A DNA stretch of 64,000 nt, from NCBI GenBank assembly GCA_900095095.1, contig FMBT01000058.1, positions 1 through 64,000 of the forward strand, given 5' to 3'. The translations under genes and the position numbers were made by a program. Source of the DNA: Fragilariopsis cylindrus CCMP1102. Taxonomy: Eukaryota; Bacillariophyta; Bacillariophyceae; Bacillariales; Bacillariaceae. Under the pieces are notes generated by a model. It was given only the letters and a program-made list of their open reading frames with translations. It was not told where the DNA came from and did no database searches. Positions 21,564 to 32,580 of the stretch are shown here, piece after piece. Numbering within the stretch: the stretch's first letter is position 1; the number at the start of each line of letters is the position of its first letter.

Positions 21564-22868
21564 CAGTTGATAGTGGATATAAAACAAAATATGTTACTTT
21601 GTGTGCGTGTGCGTGTGCGTTTGCTGTGCGTCTCATAGATCGCATGGCTATTACCCATATAGAATTCGTGATCGATGGTATCCTTTCTTATTGTGGTTTT
21701 ACACTCGTGCTGACATCGACAATGTTGTGGCTGTAAATTCCGTAATTTTTCCCTATTAAGTAGTCAAACAATACTTACCAATCAAGCAGAGAACAATAAC
21801 AGAGTGCGTGAACCAATTTTTTTTCGTATTGATAGTGGTTAGTGCACCTCAAGTATGAAGTAATACGTACGCACACATCATGTGATTTTTATGGGGGAAA
21901 CACGTCAAACACACCCGTTGACAAGTAACCCCTTCTATTAGACCAGTAAAATACCAACCATCACATTCTAATATAAACGCGAAGAATAAATATATGTAAT
22001 GCTTCTAGCTCTTAAAGTGATTACTACTATTAGTTCTGTATTTCTCGGCTCTTATAATATGGAGAATCTGGGAAAGCTGCATTGTTGGTGATAACACATC
22101 ATACGAGCCATCGTGTCATCAAGGCTCTGGTACAGCAAAGAAGTTTGATCAACCAATAGTATAGTTCATCTTCCAAGATCATTAGAACAACTTTTGTATG
22201 CACCAAACACACTATTATTGTGTGCCTTAATAATAATACTACTGTAGTAGTAGGAGGAGGAGGTTCATCTTGGATGGCAATGATTATCAAGATGGATCAA
22301 AAAACGGTCACCTGTATAAATTGTGAAAGAATTCAGCAGATGTCAGATCATTGCAGATAGGTTTGTTCATGACAGAATAGAAGTAATACACAAGGATACT
22401 GGAAGATCAGATGTTGACAGTCAAGATGTTGTGAGGCAAAATAAATAATTGTCAAATAAATAATGCATAGTAATGATGTGAGTGTTTGAGTCGAGTGAGT
22501 CGCCCACAAGCAATTCACACGATAATATTTCCGTTGAAAATAGTAAACGACAAAATAGCTGATAAAAACATAAAACGTGTTAATTTGAGAAGGAAAAATT
22601 TCAGATTTTTGGTGAAGACTTTCCGTTTAACTGTGATCCCGTAAAATAATTATGATTTATCAGTATGTACAAGTATCAATCATTTCCATAGAGCAACGAT
22701 TTCCATTGATTTCTTTCTGCACAACGCCGACATATTTATACTACACCATTCAGTAGATAAGGAAAGTCTTTTTCTAACTTATAGTAAAATTTACACAGTT
22801 CTAGGAGGGGAGACAATCGCATTCTTGGTTTGTTGTTATCTTTTGATTCCCAAATCTCAAAAGAAAAA
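21564..22868. other. Intergenic, ITPase to cyclin
   Basis: The spacer is 1.3 kb and AT-rich, with short simple runs such as TAATAATAATAC and GTAGTAGTAGGAGG near 22230. I see no gene. A GTGTGCG run near 21601 is the other simple element. Confidence 0.45.
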
Positions 22869-23986
22869 ATGGTTTCTCCTATATCCTACGGGTCGTGCAC
22901 TTCTCAGAGTAGTACCACGAAAATAGACTCTCTTATCGCTGTAGACCAATTAAAGACCATGCTTTTCGTGGAACAGAAATATCGAGTGACTATGTGCCAA
23001 GCCGTTTCGGAAGAATGCAGCCGTCATCCTTATGGCGAATGGAGAAGAAAAATTTGTCAATGGAGCTTCAAAGTGATCGATCATTTCAAAATCGATAGAG
23101 AAGTTGTGAGCGGTGCGATGAATATTCTTGATCGCTATCTAGCTTCGGGGAACAAATGTCTAGATAGAAGGGATGCCTATTCTGACCAACACGAATGCCT
23201 TAGGACCATTGATTCCCGTACTTTTCAGCTCACCGCAATGACCTCGCTTTATCTGGCTGTGAAAATATCTGACAATGGGGAAAGTCAATATTCATCATCA
23301 AGAAAATTGAAGCTGAATTCGTTTGTTGAGTTATCTCGTGGCCAGTTTTGCGCTGACGAAATCACAGGAATGGAACGTACCATTCTTCATGAGCTTCAAT
23401 GGGAGGTCTTTCCGCCCACTCCTATAACATCCGTATCATATTTGCTACATCTTATGCCATCTCAGACAACTTTACCGTACACTTGCCAAAAAAGTTACGA
23501 CCTGGTCCTGCATGTGTTACACGAGCTTGCTCGCTACCTGACAGAACTTTCTATAACCCTAACTGTCACTGCGCACACGTCTTCGCAAGTTGCCTACGCT
23601 TCTATTCTTTTAAGTATGGAACTGTTGACTCCAGTCGCTCTACCGTTTAATGTTAGAGAGGAATTTAACGAAAATGTTGCATCTGTTTCATTGCTTTCTG
23701 GGGGAATATATTATCATATCAAGACGAAACAATAAAGTGTCTACAAGAAGTGTTGCGTGAAAATTTCTGGCCTGAAATGCTAGTTGATGACTGCGCGTAC
23801 CACGAAATTGGACATCCGATATCAATGGCAAAAGATTTTGGGCTGTTGGATATATCTTACATTATGTCCCCTCATCCTTCAATAGCCCCTAGCAGTACCT
23901 TGCTCTCACATCATCGACCTCTGTCAGATCCATTCAAAGAGCCTGACATTGAAGGCTCTCCTGTCTGTGTTAACCGACACTATTAA
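22869..23986 (+). CDS. Cyclin, N-terminal cyclin-box protein
   Basis: This is likely a regulatory partner of a cyclin-dependent kinase, in the nucleus. The single exon starts at ATG 22869. The cyclin box runs from about residue 40 to 190, with RRKICQWSFKVIDHFKI, an ILDRYLAS helix and TAMTSLYLAVKI. This short form without a destruction box in view fits the diatom-specific cyclin group (dsCYC), several of which respond to nutrients or light. That assignment is by general resemblance only. One base is missing in a run of G near 23700. With it restored the gene has 373 codons and a C-terminal cyclin fold followed by a proline- and serine-rich tail. Confidence 0.85.
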
Positions 23987-24525
23987 TGTAGGTGAAACCC
24001 AAAAATAGACCGAGGGAGTATCTATTTCTTATTAATTACTTCTACTAAAACTAAAAATCAACATAATATCCTTTTGAAATCTTAGATGGGATATAATGTC
24101 AGAATCAGGTACTTGTACTATCTTTAGATGTCCATTATGCCGAACATCTCATCTTGCTCCTAGATGAATAATCTAGTATACACTAGAGTAGATTAGTACG
24201 AAGTATTGAGGTAAGGCGAAACTAAAGTTGTGTTCTATTATTAGTGAAGCTTTCTGTCCGTGACTGGATGGAATCCAGTCCCGGTCCACGCGTTAGATTT
24301 TTTTTTAATACGGTAATACTAACAGTATTCTCGGAAGCCATAAGCCTTGATCTAACCTCTTCTATTTTTTTATGTTGGAATTTTCAAAAATTGCAAACCT
24401 AGTACTACTTCGAAGTACTGTTCAGAGTATTGCTAAAGTCAGATGAAATGACATAGATGTAATCTCTCTTGTAGTTGTAATTTTTCACATCCAGCTAGAA
24501 TCAAACATCATTTCTTTTCAAAAAT
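23987..24525. other. Intergenic with dispersed repeat
   Basis: This region contains copy 1 of a dispersed repeat (about 24205-24295). No gene is seen. Confidence 0.5.
24205..24295. repeat. Dispersed repeat, copy 1 of a pair
   Basis: Blocks AAACTAAAGTTGTG, TCTAT, GAAGCTTT, GTGACTGGA and CAGTC recur in the same order at 33180-33265, at roughly 75% identity by eye. Both copies are intergenic and non-coding. Confidence 0.6.
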
Positions 24526-26122
24526 ATGTTCACGTATCGCTTCTTTCCGATATTGCGGTGCTCCAATGTTTCCGGAAATATCAGGAATCTTAGCGGTCTA
24601 AATTCAAAAACTGTTGGTAACACATTCCAAAAAAAATACCAAGCAAAAACTCTTACGAACAGAACTCTACCCCAAACTCAAGTGAGGACAGCGGTATTTT
24701 CTCGGAGCAAAAATCCAAATGGTGGAAACGGACTGCTATCCCGTTCGACTCCTGCAAAAAAGGAAACGAGTATCACATTTGGAAGAATTGCGTACGCTGT
24801 GAAATTAGTACGTCTTCCGTTCCTTTTAGTCGCTATTTCAACAATCGGCTATCAACGAGGAGTTACCGATGGTACGTAGGGTTTACGCATCAATTTTGAA
24901 TTTGATTTGATTTGATTTGATTTGATTTGATTTGATTCGATTCGATTCGATTCGATTCGATTGTGGATATACTTGTACCGTATTTATGATGTGATTTATA
25001 GAGACAAGAGCCGAATCCTCGGGTTGGATAATAACTAGATACTGGATCCGTATGCTACCTCTTTTCTCTTAAATATACTGTAGATTCTCATATCATTGCT
25101 CATTGCTTCCCTCTCCCTCCTCTTTAAAATATTATACTATAATATTAGCGATCCGTAATCCCTTAAAAATTCAGCAAGGTACATTCGAAGCATTGCTAAT
25201 GGAATTCGAAGTAGAATCTGATGATGAAGTTGAGATTGTTACCGAGCGCGGAGTGCGGTCGAGATTTGATACTCCACTACATGGAAATAAATCAAAAGAC
25301 CCGCGAGCAGAGAGAATCAAAAATGTTGGGAGAGAAATCTTGAGATCTACTCAGAAATACGTGAGAAAGAATTTGGAAGAGGCTATCGAGCGAGCGAAGG
25401 AAAGAATAATGATGGACGAATTATACGTAAAAGACAAAGTGTTGGCTAGAAAATTAAGCGAAGATTCTGAGGTTACGCTTTGGGTGGCGGCATTGGAACA
25501 TGTTGAAGGCTTTAGTTTGGAAGGAATCGAATCATGGTCATTTGTGCTAATTTCAAGTCCAATTCCGAATGCATTTGTATCAGAAATGCTTCCTCAAAAA
25601 ATATTTGTGACGACTGGACTGTTTGATGAATTTGTTAGAAATGACGACGAGCTTGCAATGATTCTTGGACACGAAGTTTCCCATCTTATCAAAGGACATT
25701 TTTCTGAAGCTTCTGTGTTTGAATCTATTGTCCGTGGAGTGGAGATTTTGGTATTGATGCTTGATCCAACAGAAGGCTTACTTTCATTGGGTTTGGTAAG
25801 CTTCTTGTCCAGTAGTAGAGAAGCTCTTGTTGCAGCTTTTTCGAGAGGACACGAAACAGAAGCAGATGAGCTGGGGTGTAGACTTGCTGCTATGTCATGC
25901 TACGATACAAAAAGGGGGATAGAAGTGTTTCGAAAGATGCAAACGGCAGCGGTTGTTAATGGAACGGCATCGAAACAAAACATGATGTCAAGTCATCCGC
26001 CGTCTCAAGAACGATACGATAACTTGTTAATGCTAGCTGAGTACCAAAATTACTCTGAATATAGCTACTGTAATACGCTCCGAAAGCGTATTGCTCGTTC
26101 ATTCTCTCAGAAAGATTACTAG
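24526..26122 (+). CDS. OMA1: OMA1-like mitochondrial M48 metallopeptidase
   Basis: This is a zinc protease of the M48 family, acting in the mitochondrial inner membrane as a stress-activated processing peptidase in other eukaryotes. Exons 24526-24871 and 25179-26122 join to 1290 bases, 429 residues. The N-terminus is basic and hydroxylated as in a mitochondrial presequence, and a short membrane segment (LPFLLVAISTIGYQRG) precedes the junction. The zinc site HEVSH is near residue 280, with the downstream glutamate in GHETEADELG near 340. SSHPPSQER is a typical C-terminal M48 block. The acceptor was placed at 25178 because it restores the frame; the usual CAG seven bases upstream does not. The intron holds a pentamer microsatellite. 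Confidence 0.85.
24897..24962. repeat. Intronic (GATTT)n(GATTC)n microsatellite
   Basis: A pentanucleotide run changes from GATTT units to GATTC units halfway, inside the OMA1 intron. This pattern fits one point change that later spread by slippage. Confidence 0.9.
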
Positions 26123-26351
26123 TGACATGTTAATTACGGATGAACTACCCATTTTGATAAGGCAAATATTTCAGTTTTGACAGAAAGTATTTTCCGGTCT
26201 TCTTTTTATAACCGCATTAAATATAGCTACTGCAATACGCTCCGTAAGCGTAGTTTTGCTCATACATTCTCTCAGAAAGATTATTCGTGTTGATTACGGA
26301 TGGATTACCCACTTTTGAAAAGGCAAATATTTTAGTTTTCTTGGCAGAAAG
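26059..26351. repeat. Tandem duplication of the OMA1 3' end
   Basis: The last codons and 3' flank of OMA1 (26059-26187) reappear at 26221-26351, about 85% identical by eye. Shared blocks include ATATAGCTACTG, AATACGCTCCG, CATTCTCTCAGAAAGATTA and GGCAAATATT. The second copy lies after the stop codon and is not part of the protein. Confidence 0.8.
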
Positions 26352-26459
26352 ATGTTTCTAGTATTTTTTTTTTTGAATATCTATTACGAATAAATTTGAT
26401 AAATTTATTTTCAATCACCCTGTGCAATAAATTAAAACGTAATACACTCGTCCTGATAC

Positions 26460-27335
26460 TTAATTCTGCTTGAATGCTGGATATTTTTCTTTCAGATTTT
26501 TCAATTCTTCTGATTCTTCAAAAACAGTGGAAACTTTCGCAGGGAAGCACCGTGCTTGTTTCGTATCGGGGTCACAAATGATATTTGGTCCATTGAAGTC
26601 TATCAAACCCATAATAAGACCAGTACCAATGGCAGACGTTGTAGCAATATCAAATCTTCGGGTTAAAAATCCCCCTAGAACCATACCAGCAGCAGCACCA
26701 GCAAAGGCCGAATTCCATGGGTCTTTACTAGTAGTGCCTTTGATTTCTGATAGAAAGGATTCAGCGGCGGCATACGTAACAGTTACTGCACTAAAGATCA
26801 TTGCTGGTCGGAATACTGCGTGTTTTATGTAATTAAGGCTTCTAACAGGTCCGCTTAAAACGGTTCCCTTTTGGGCGTATGCAAATCTATCGGGATAGTA
26901 GGCCATTTGGAAAGCGCCGAAGGCTGTACCCGCAGTGACACCTTGAGCCTGTATGAAATCAGAAAGATTGAGAAGGACGTTTTTATATCAATTGAATAAA
27001 TTTAAACTGTTAGACTAGCGATAATCAAACAATAATTACAGCATTTGCCCATTCCCACTTTATACTCACCGCCGCATAGAATACTTTTCGTCGATATAAG
27101 AATAGGTGAGAAGATGATTTAATTTTTAATCATTTGTGTAGGTTAAGGTGTTAGATTAGCGATAGCAACTTTCCCTCCGTTATCAACACTAGATAAGTAT
27201 TCAATATTCACGGAATAAAACTAAACGAAAATACTCACCTTTCGTGGTGAATGGTTTTAAGCCATTGTCCTTCCCTAATGAGGCTTGCGCCTCACGGCGA
27301 GACCAGAACGAGCCAGTAGCTGCTGACTCTTGCAT
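26460..27335 (-). CDS. NDUFA11: NDUFA11-like complex I subunit (Tim17/22 fold)
   Basis: This is an accessory membrane subunit of mitochondrial complex I. Minus-strand exons are 27335-27239, 27083-27070 and 26948-26460, with GT-AG borders. Together they total exactly 600 bases, 199 residues. The Tim17/22-type core has paired glycine-rich membrane helices (AGAAAGMVLGGF, GTGLIMGLIDF). The initiator MQESAATGSFW precedes the short second exon, which encodes only VFYAA and joins AQGVTAGTAFGAF. The alternative is another Tim17/22 relative such as an import channel subunit, but size and order fit NDUFA11 best. The gene is convergent with OMA1. Confidence 0.7.
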
Positions 27336-28339
27336 CTTAAAAAAGATTGAGATAACTATTCCTTCTCTCTATTATGATACGGAGATGGATGATATGTGTT
27401 GATGTCGGAATAAAGAAGAGAGCTACTGTAATGCACATATTATGATGTGATGATTGTTAACGCGTTAGCGTTCGTCTCGGGGCGCGGCGGCGAACAATTT
27501 TCGATTTTTTTCAGCGAACAGCACAACTTTTATTTCCTCCCCCGAACAAACCCCTTAATTAACTTGGTTTTTATGATAGATCCTATTCTCATGTAGTGGT
27601 GGCAAGTGTATTCAGTCCGATTTTTCAAGCTGAATGCTCCACATCCTGCACCTTGGTGAGACTTTTCTTGCTGAGGAACGCTGGGGAAAGTTTTCCCATC
27701 AACATCAGTTTGGGCACCCAGCTACTCAATTTGTATCTAACTAAAGACTAAGCATATGTGATTTATTTGCTTATTATAAGCAGATGAAGATTTTTTTGCA
27801 GGAGGACAGTAAGATGATGGCACAACTTTTAAGGTCCGACCGGCAGTTAGTCAAATATAACCCAGTACTTAAAACACGTAGAATCCTACACACCAAATTT
27901 ACAACTTTACCCAATATTTTCAACCTATTAACCTTCATTCCAATGGCTGATACACTCCATACAGACTAATACAACCATAACCTCTCTAATTCTTTCATTG
28001 TTATTGCTGTTAACGGCTTTCATCATTGTCAACCAACACCTCCGATATCACGACAAAACTCCTTTTTTTGATTGCTTCCGAACGAAAATAGGGTGCTCCC
28101 AGAAATAATTTTTCCAATCGATTTTTCAAAGATCGCGCTTCTCACATTCTGACACCAAAGAACAAGTTTTTGATATGCCCAATTCCACTAACTATGGTTC
28201 AACCGGTAGGCCACCTGGTGAATTCCACTTACGTCACTCCTAAAAAATTCTACAATATTTTGAATTTCCAAACCCCCTTTTGATATCTTTTCCACCGAAT
28301 TTGCTAATAATAACAATAATAACTTATTTGTTAGGCAAT
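27336..28339. other. Intergenic with small GC-rich patch
   Basis: A GC-rich patch at about 27455-27500 lies just upstream of NDUFA11 in an otherwise AT-rich spacer. No gene is seen. The left copy of a 21-base direct repeat (GAGGACAGTAAG...) sits at 27802-27822. Confidence 0.45.
27802..27822. repeat. 21-base direct repeat, left copy
   Basis: The word beginning GAGGACAGTAAGATG is identical over 21 bases to 30991-31011, and the following AACTTT is shared after one indel. The pair brackets the AC-rich locus. Confidence 0.8.
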
Positions 28340-29800
28340 GGTGGAATTCAAAGAACATTAGCAATACAAGTACCTACGACGATAACGAAGAAGCAGACAT
28401 GCCCACAGCATCCATCGTACGGACAACACAATGGTTCGATTTGATATTCAACAACAACACACCGACCGAATCAATGACATTCAATAAAATAATAACAATA
28501 ACAAAAGCAATCGTTGTCACGTCAACTACAATACAAGCACCTACGACGATAACACAGAGGAGACACTGCCCACAGCATCCATCGTACGGACAAAACAAAA
28601 TGGTTCGATCTGATATTCAACAAAAACAACAACAACACCGACACCTCAAGTAATAATAATAATACCATTCATCGTACTGACACGCTATCAACTGAATCGT
28701 CTAACACCACAAGCACCACCACCAACGACGAGACCTTTCTATTCAAAGACGACTCTGATGCTGATACCGATGCTGATGGCAATGATGAGACCTTCCATCT
28801 TTCCTCTTTATATTTGGCAGCCAATGATAACAATAGTGATGGTAATAAGAGGAACGAATTTGATGCACCATCTACTGCTGATAACCCACCTACTACTACT
28901 ACTACTACTACCGAATTTGATACTCCAACCATTAACTACAATACAAGCACCTACGACGATAACAAAGAAGCAAACACTGCTCACAGCATCCATCGTACGG
29001 ACAAAACAAAATGGTTCGATTTGATATTCAACAAAAACAACAACAACAACAACAACAACACCAGTAATAATATTAATAACAACGACGCAACCTCAAATAC
29101 TACTACTACTACTCCTCCTCCAACCATTAACTACAATACAAGTACCTACGACGATAACAACAAAGCAAACACTGCACGCAGAATCCATCGTACGGACAAG
29201 ATAAATAAAAAATGGTTGGCATCCAATGATAATAATAATAATAACTACAATAACAATAATGAATCAATTTGTTGGTATGACAATGATGGAATCCATACGA
29301 CCATTAACTACACTACTTCGATTACTACCATCTGCGCGACCGGCGACAGGGACAACGATGATGATAAAGCTTCGAACAGCTTCCATTGTATGGCAGCCAA
29401 CTGTCGTATCGCATCCAAGGGTAATAACAGTAGTAGTAATAATAGTAATAATAACAACGAATATGATTCAACCGATGCTACCGTAACCGATGTTACCTTA
29501 ACTGATGCTACCTTAACTGATGCTACCTTAACCGCTACTACTACTACTACTACCACTGACTACAATACAAGCACCATCGACAAGGATGACGAAGAAATCG
29601 CTTCGAATAGCAACCGTCGTATGGCAGCCAATGATAATAATAGTAATGGTAATAAGAGGAACGAATTTGATGCATCGCCTACTGCTGATACCCCAACTAC
29701 TACTACGAATACCACCACCACTACTACTACGAATATCATTGACTACAATACAACCACCAAAGCTTCGACTGCTCCGAATAGCAACTGTCGTATGGCATCC

Positions 29801-29831
<31 letters not shown>

Positions 29832-30403
29832 GTAATAATAACAACGAATTCCATGTATCATCATCTGCCCCAACCGATACTACCTCAACGGCTACCACTT
29901 CTACTCCAATCATTAACTACAATACAAGTACCTACGACGATAACAACAAAGCAAACATTGCACACAGAATCCATCGTACGGACAAGACAATAGAATGGTT
30001 TGATTTGTTACTCAACAAAAACAGTAGTAATAATAATAATAACAAGAACAACACCAGTATCGATCCGCCACTCACTAAAAGCACTCCCACAAGCACTACT
30101 ACAAGCACTACCACCGCCACCAAGGACAACGACGACAAGATCTTCCACGTACCTCATATCTTCAGACTGATTCCCCTTTTATTAATATCCACCAAGTCAT
30201 CTTCACCCAAGGAATTTAAAACAGCAAAAGAAAAACAGCAACAACATTATCATGGTAAACAACAATATCAATTCCACCTTGAACAGCAACAAAAGCATCA
30301 ACACTTCAAACAGGTTAACAACACGGAGAGAATGGTAACCTCTATTGCTTTGAAGCTTACTCTTGTTGCTTGGGATGTATGGGCGTTTCAAAATGTATAT
30401 TAA
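28340..30403 (+). CDS. AC-rich tandem-repeat locus, Asn/Thr-rich open frame
   Basis: The plus strand is extremely rich in A and C. A unit of roughly 90-120 bases recurs at 28363, 28524, 28934, 29129 and 29915, encoding TYDDN, then (A/S)IHRTDK and WFDL. A second unit recurs at 28816 and 29623 (AANDNNSDGNKRNEFDA type). Runs of Asn and Thr codons fill the spaces. A frame of about 530 codons is open from 28814 with no ATG, and the same reading continues upstream to about 28340 with frame slips. The end is rich in Gln and His, then hydrophobic. I recognise no family. It may be a low-complexity protein gene or simply a satellite whose triplet structure keeps a frame open. Confidence 0.4.
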
Positions 30404-31485
30404 GTTTTCCTTTGTTTTGTTGTCATACAATTATTGGCTATTGCTTTGAAAGAGTTTTTAAATCTACAATTTGATGCTCAACATGGTCTGATATCCAGAT
30501 GCGTAACGTACACTTATCAGTAATTTGTGACTACTGATTAGTGAGTAATGATGATTCAGTAATTGGTACTACTGATTTGTCTAACACTTACCAATAATTC
30601 ATTACTATTGGTTGGTGTAATGATGATTCGTCCATTCCACTTTGTGGTCTAATCTCATTCTATCTTACGGATTGATTTCCAGGTGACATCCAAATCAAGC
30701 TCGGATTGATTTCAAGCTTGGGTTGATTGGATATTCATCAATATGTATTCTCATTCAAATACAAAATATACAGTAATTATATGGTGGCAAGCGTGGTTCT
30801 ATTCAGACACGCACACAGTACTGTCGTTCTACCGAAGTTGTATTATTCTTCACTTATCGGAGGCGAGTTTAAAGACGTAATAGTCTGCTATACATATCTA
30901 CTTTTTTTTTTTTTTTGTTAGATTAATAAAATATACATATATTTATATATATATATCACATAGTAAATCAATGAGTTAAATTAAATTAATGAGGACAGTA
31001 AGATGATGGCAAACTTTGCGGCACCAGAAGTATACTGTTGTAGTACCTCCAAATCTCTTGTTGTGAATTATGAGAACAGGATTAGATAAGTACTATTGAT
31101 TTTAAAGAGATCTAGTGAAGTGACAACAACATTGCAATTTATCTCTATCTTGTGAAAATGTCTACATCTCTTTGGGGACTCCTTTTAATATGCATGATAT
31201 TTGTCTCCCCTTTTATATTTGTTGGTGGTTGTATTATACTGGATTTCTGTATCCTTTAAAATCGTTCATTGTATGGCATACCAACAAATGATATAAATCG
31301 TAAACTCCCAATTTGGAAGATCACTATCGAGCATTTTTCAAGATATTTATCTAATCGGCAATTTTGGCTACAAGGTAAGTTAGGATTTTAATTCCAATTT
31401 TATTACATACAAATCCCAAGCTTGATCTCGTAAATTTAACAACTAAATAGATCTGTACATATAGTAAGATATCAAACAATAGTAT
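30404..31485. other. Intergenic
   Basis: This AT-rich spacer contains the right copy of the 21-base direct repeat at 30991-31011, a run of T near 30905 and an AT run near 30940. No gene is seen. Confidence 0.5.
30991..31011. repeat. 21-base direct repeat, right copy
   Basis: This copy is identical to 27802-27822. There is no further similarity on either side beyond a few bases, so it is not simply the edge of a longer shared repeat. Confidence 0.8.
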
Positions 31486-32580
31486 TCAGAACCCATAAGC
31501 ATCGTCTCCGTCGTCATCTTCGTCGTATTTCTTATTACTACTTGTGTTACAAGTCCCCTTTGAAGCACGCTTTTTAGTGGTAGTGTCTTCTTCATTTCTA
31601 TCCCCGCTTCCGTAATATTTTCTTCTCAAGTCCTCTGTTGATAAACGGGAATCATCGTGTAAAGCAAATAACTCCTGGTATGCTACACCACCGGTGGCCC
31701 CGATAGAGTCGTCATCATCAACATCCGACCGATTTCTTTTTTTAGAAGCAGCCGCTGCCACACTGGTTGCTGCCACTGCTCCGCTGGTCATTGCTGCACT
31801 AGAGGCTTCGCCGTCTTTGGCTTGGATGGAACAGATAAGGTGAAGCCTTTTGATGGAAGCTGATGAGGGACGGTATAAACCCCGAAATTCTATTTTCCTA
31901 AAATCCTTTTTATTATTATCGATCTGAGTCCCCGACACAACAAAGACCGAGTCGTCTCGGACTGACTTTTCTGCGTTAGTCTTCCCACATACAATAGTTT
32001 CCTTAACATTATCCCCATTATCTACCAAAGAGTACGCTGGCGGAGCTTTTAGATTGCCCTTTGCGGGAGTCTTTTTGCCCTCCATCCATTTATCATCAAG
32101 GGTATCATTACCAGATTTCTTTTCAAATAACGATTCCTTGTTGTCATCGATACCAGCTACAGGAAGTTCTTTTTCCTGTGCTTCTAACAGCTTCATTTCT
32201 AAGGGATCCGTACAAGTAGACATAAGTTGCTTTGAAAAATAAACTTCGAATTCCATCCAAACACTGGGATCTTTGATCCAGCCAGCGAACACTATAGGAC
32301 TGTCCAATAACGGAGTTCCGATAGTGAAAGTCGAATTTTGGCTTACTAGGGAAAAATTTCCATCGTTTTGGTAACAAAGGCCTTTCGCTCTGTCCATGAT
32401 TAAATCCCCCTGGAGAAATATGGGTAAATCATCACCATCATTATCATCATCATCATCACCATCACTATCATCGCTGTCATCATCACTATCGTCATCTTCC
32501 TCGTCGTATGCTTCCGGAACAAAATCTTCTTCGGACTCGTCATCTTCATCTTGCCAATCGTTAAAATCTTCTGCGTTCAT
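31486..32580 (-). CDS. Unrecognised acidic protein
   Basis: A single exon of 365 codons starts at ATG 32580. The first 55 residues are an almost pure Asp/Glu/Ser tract (EDDDSDDDSDDSDGD), then comes a compact middle (about 56-140) with LPIFLQGDLIMDRAKG and FAGWIKDPSVWMEFEVYF. A low-complexity Ala/Ser stretch near 265 is followed by the basic KKRNRSD, and the acidic C-terminus ends in DDAYGF. I do not recognise the family. Acidic tract plus basic nuclear-signal-like patches would suit a nuclear or chromatin protein, which is inference from composition only. The frame is clean. Confidence 0.7.
   Translation of the reverse strand: MNAEDFNDWQDEDDESEEDFVPEAYDEEDDDSDDDSDDSDGDDDDDNDGDDLPIFLQGDLIMDRAKGLCYQNDGNFSLVSQNSTFTIGTPLLDSPIVFAGWIKDPSVWMEFEVYFSKQLMSTCTDPLEMKLLEAQEKELPVAGIDDNKESLFEKKSGNDTLDDKWMEGKKTPAKGNLKAPPAYSLVDNGDNVKETIVCGKTNAEKSVRDDSVFVVSGTQIDNNKKDFRKIEFRGLYRPSSASIKRLHLICSIQAKDGEASSAAMTSGAVAATSVAAAASKKRNRSDVDDDDSIGATGGVAYQELFALHDDSRLSTEDLRRKYYGSGDRNEEDTTTKKRASKGTCNTSSNKKYDEDDDGDDAYGF

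Noticed and set aside
25171-25178. OMA1 exon 2 starting after the CAG at 25172-25174
   Set aside because: That acceptor breaks the frame of the M48 domain. The AG seven bases away at or near 25178 restores it.
29226-30138. Separate genes in the other frames and on the minus strand of the AC-rich locus
   Set aside because: The repeats are triplet-structured, so several frames stay open by composition alone.
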